From Malonomonas rubra DSM 5091 (GTDB taxonomy: Bacteria; Desulfobacterota; Desulfuromonadia; Desulfuromonadales; Geopsychrobacteraceae): a stretch of DNA of 64,000 nt. The first letter of the stretch is position 1. Each line of letters starts with the position of its first letter. The notes beneath the pieces were generated by a model. The model worked only from the letters and a program-made list of their open reading frames with translations, searched no databases and was not told where the DNA came from. The position numbers and the translations under genes are program-made. Positions 62,186 through 64,000 of the stretch are shown here, in pieces. Location: the NCBI RefSeq assembly GCF_900142125.1, contig NZ_FQZT01000001.1, forward strand, positions 558,001 to 622,000. The letters are read 5' to 3'.

Positions 62186-62692
62186 TTAACGAACCGGCTC
62201 AGCACAGTCTGAATCATCGCCGGCCAGTTTCGCCAGCGCATGCGGCAATGCCGGCAACAGAACCTCCAGGTTTTCTTTCACCCCCTTCGGGCTGCCAGGA
62301 AGGTTGACGATCAGGGTTTTCCCGCGGACACCGACAAGCGCCCGAGAAATCATGGCATGGGGTGTTTTCTGCATACTGGTGCTGCGCATAGCTTCCGCCA
62401 TCCCCGGCACCTGATAATCGAGCACCTGCTCGGTTGCCTGCGGTGTGACATCGCGCTCGCTCAGGCCGGTACCACCTGTTGTCAAGATCAGATTCAGTTT
62501 CAACTCATCGGACCAGCTGGTCAGCAGCATGACGATTCTGCTCTCTTCGTCCGGCACAATCTGGTAGCGGGCGACGCTACCGAATGGAGCAATCATCTCG
62601 CCAATCAAACGACCGCTTTCGTCTTCCCGCTCACCGCGAGACCCTTTATCTGACAAGGTCAGTACCCCGATCCGAAAATTATGCTCCTGCAT
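62186..62692 (-). CDS. MogA/MoaB-family molybdopterin biosynthesis protein
   Basis: 168 residues. RIGVLTLSDKGSRGEREDESG, LILTTGGTGLSERDVTPQAT and VNLPGSPKGVKENLEVLLPAL are the MogA/MoaB signature; it adenylylates molybdopterin before molybdenum insertion. Three ATG codons are in a row; the last (62692) has AGGG at the best spacing. It follows the alpha-helical hypothetical gene by 17 bases on the same strand, so they may be cotranscribed. Confidence 0.9.
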   Translation of the reverse strand: MQEHNFRIGVLTLSDKGSRGEREDESGRLIGEMIAPFGSVARYQIVPDEESRIVMLLTSWSDELKLNLILTTGGTGLSERDVTPQATEQVLDYQVPGMAEAMRSTSMQKTPHAMISRALVGVRGKTLIVNLPGSPKGVKENLEVLLPALPHALAKLAGDDSDCAEPVR

Positions 62693-62708
62693 CATCATCC
62701 CTCTCTTG

Positions 62709-63698
62709 TCAGCGCTTTTTGCTCATCAGCATACGGCGCGCGTTATTAACAATCACTTGGGAAACGTTGCGACTTTTGGAAAGCTCTCTGATATCCTTTT
62801 CAGAAAGGAAATTCATAAAGCGCATCGCTTTCTGTACCGGCGTGCGTGGATGCTCAACCAGAGCCTTTTTCATATCGTACAGTTTCACCCAATCCTTATT
62901 GAGCAGGATAATTCGGATCAGCTCCTCACTTGATGTCCGGCTCTTGGCTACGGCGAGCACCTCGCCATCGGTAATCCGGGGATTCTTCAGAACCGCCGAA
63001 CTGACCAGTTTATTGGACTCGCGGATCAGTAATGTACGCCACTCTTTGTCTCCGGTCAGCGCCATTTTGATTTTCTCGGCGACCACCATCTCCTGCAGCT
63101 GCTGATACTTGGAAAGGTCTTCCTTGTCCTCTTCTTCGTCCCCTTCCTCCTCGTTCTCTCCCTCTTTCGCCTCCTCCTTGGCTTTTGGTTCCGGTTTCGG
63201 TGCTGGTTCCGGTTCCGCCTCAGGCTCAACCCAGCCGAGACGCAGCTTCATGACTTTGTCGGCATGGGGGTTGTCTATGATCGCCTGACGCAGGTCGGCC
63301 GCCTTCGCCAGCAGCCTATCATTATGCGAAAGCATATCGAGAACATCGCCTGAGCTCTTCTTGGCGACGAAAAGATAGGTCCGGAGGCCAGTCATTGGAT
63401 GCGAGAGGACTTTCTCCATCACAGCCGAATCACGGAAACGGCAACGAGCAATCAGATCAATGATGGAAAAATGCAGATCCCTGTTTTCAAGTGCAGAGAG
63501 AAGAATTTGTGCAGGGAGGGTCTTCAGGGTGCTCAGAGATTCTTTTTTCAGTTCTTCATTGTCGCCATGGTAGAAGATGAAGAGCACGGTGACTAGGTTG
63601 GGGCCGGACATCGGCAACGCACCACGAGCGGCGGCGAGACGCACACTGTGCCCGCCCCACTTACTCATGATCTTGGCCACTTCGGCCGGTATTTTCAT
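62709..63698 (-). CDS. Alpha-helical hypothetical protein with acidic linker
   Basis: 329 residues. Two helical, Leu/Arg-rich halves are separated by a Pro/Glu/Lys linker (about residues 165-210, PEAEPEPAPKPEPKAKEE onward) that is strongly acidic. The halves share short repeats resembling leucine-rich-variant or HEAT-like solenoids (MEKVLSHPMTGLRTYLFVAKK; VLKNPRITDGEVLAVAKSR; LVEHPRTPVQKAMRFM). No catalytic motif seen and no family name I trust. The ATG at 63698 has AAGG upstream; a TTG 19 codons earlier is unlikely. Confidence 0.7.
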   Translation of the reverse strand: MKIPAEVAKIMSKWGGHSVRLAAARGALPMSGPNLVTVLFIFYHGDNEELKKESLSTLKTLPAQILLSALENRDLHFSIIDLIARCRFRDSAVMEKVLSHPMTGLRTYLFVAKKSSGDVLDMLSHNDRLLAKAADLRQAIIDNPHADKVMKLRLGWVEPEAEPEPAPKPEPKAKEEAKEGENEEEGDEEEDKEDLSKYQQLQEMVVAEKIKMALTGDKEWRTLLIRESNKLVSSAVLKNPRITDGEVLAVAKSRTSSEELIRIILLNKDWVKLYDMKKALVEHPRTPVQKAMRFMNFLSEKDIRELSKSRNVSQVIVNNARRMLMSKKR

Positions 63699-63768
63699 TT
63701 GGACCTTTTCCGGCCCTTGTTGTTTCTCTGTCACGGCAATCCGTTCTCGCCCCAAAACGGCATTGATC

Positions 63769-64000
63769 TTATTTGCTCACCACCACAGCTTTAAAACCGG
63801 CATCGGTCAGTTTGGCTGCTATTTTTCGAGCCTGTGCCTGAACGGCCTCACCGACGATAAACATTTTACCATTCATTTCGATGTCACTGGCAACAGTCGT
63901 GACATTCAAGCCCTTTTTCAGCAAAAACTTCTGATATTCTTCGGCCCTCTTTTGATCACTGAAGGAACCAACATAAATTGCCAAGTTGCCGCCTTCCGGC
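63769..64000 (-). CDS. SPOR-domain protein, partial (N-terminus beyond right edge)
   Basis: About 77 C-terminal residues. IYVGSFSDQKRAEEYQKFLLKKGLNV and MFIVGEAVQAQARKIAAKLTDAGF follow the SPOR fold (Y-V-GSF, A..., then YRV-like turn), which binds denuded peptidoglycan at division sites. The frame is open to the window edge, so the start is not seen; an apparent TTG start at 63984 is not credible. Confidence 0.78.
   Translation of the reverse strand, partial: PEGGNLAIYVGSFSDQKRAEEYQKFLLKKGLNVTTVASDIEMNGKMFIVGEAVQAQARKIAAKLTDAGFKAVVVSK

Overview
The window reads as chromosome of a mesophilic Desulfuromonadales-type deltaproteobacterium (Desulfuromonas/Geobacter/Pelobacter relatives). The clues are two OmcS/OmcE-like multiheme cytochromes, a 5-heme lipoprotein cytochrome, flavocytochrome c, desulfoferrodoxin, cytochrome bd with DUF4492, c-di-GMP proteins, and two genes that make sense only if an in-frame TGA is read as selenocysteine. 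There is no rRNA, tRNA, CRISPR array, insertion sequence or phage. The layout is that of core genome with many short operons.

Left part (1-13.9 kb). Branched-chain amino acid synthesis dominates: a leucine T-box leader, leuA, leuC and leuD on the minus strand, then leuB cut by the left edge, and ilvA on the plus strand at 12.1 kb. Between them lie a lipoprotein multiheme cytochrome, a ferredoxin, an orphan dihydroorotate-dehydrogenase-like flavoprotein, a first OmcS-like cytochrome and a MYG1-like hydrolase.

Middle-left (14-30.5 kb). A sensor kinase, a paired radical-SAM/partner DNA-repair-type locus, flavocytochrome c sulfide dehydrogenase (fccBA), a coupled porin / PstS-like protein / diguanylate cyclase operon, a HesB-like selenoprotein, and a cytochrome bd operon (DUF4492-cydA-cydB plus a 27-residue membrane peptide resembling CydX/CydS).

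Middle (30.6-45.1 kb). A YgiQ radical SAM protein and a PLD-family enzyme; a second OmcS-like cytochrome; a sigma-54 activator divergent from a VIT/von Willebrand A protein that carries a GlyGly-CTERM-like tail and is followed by its probable processing enzyme, a rhombosortase; then a two-gene biotin-dependent acyl-CoA carboxylase.

Right part (45.1-64 kb). An ECF sigma factor operon with DUF3106, desulfoferrodoxin, a 6S RNA, a TraB-family membrane protein, hflK-hflC, PsiE-like, rhomboid, YbaK and sirtuin genes. Next comes a tightly overlapped pair in which an SPFH membrane protein precedes an 1108-residue double-AAA+ protein ending in a Lon-type protease domain. Further right are a carboxymuconolactone-decarboxylase-family selenoprotein with a CxxU motif, an MshEN-receiver fusion, an M24 peptidase, a receiver-PilZ protein, a MogA/MoaB protein, and a SPOR-domain protein cut by the right edge.

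The most interesting items are the two selenoproteins, the SPFH plus AAA-AAA-Lon pair (a possible uncharacterised membrane proteolysis machine), the sigma-54/vWA/rhombosortase locus, the OmcS-like cytochrome with expanded haem motifs, and a repeated palindromic operator-like element with no assigned regulator.
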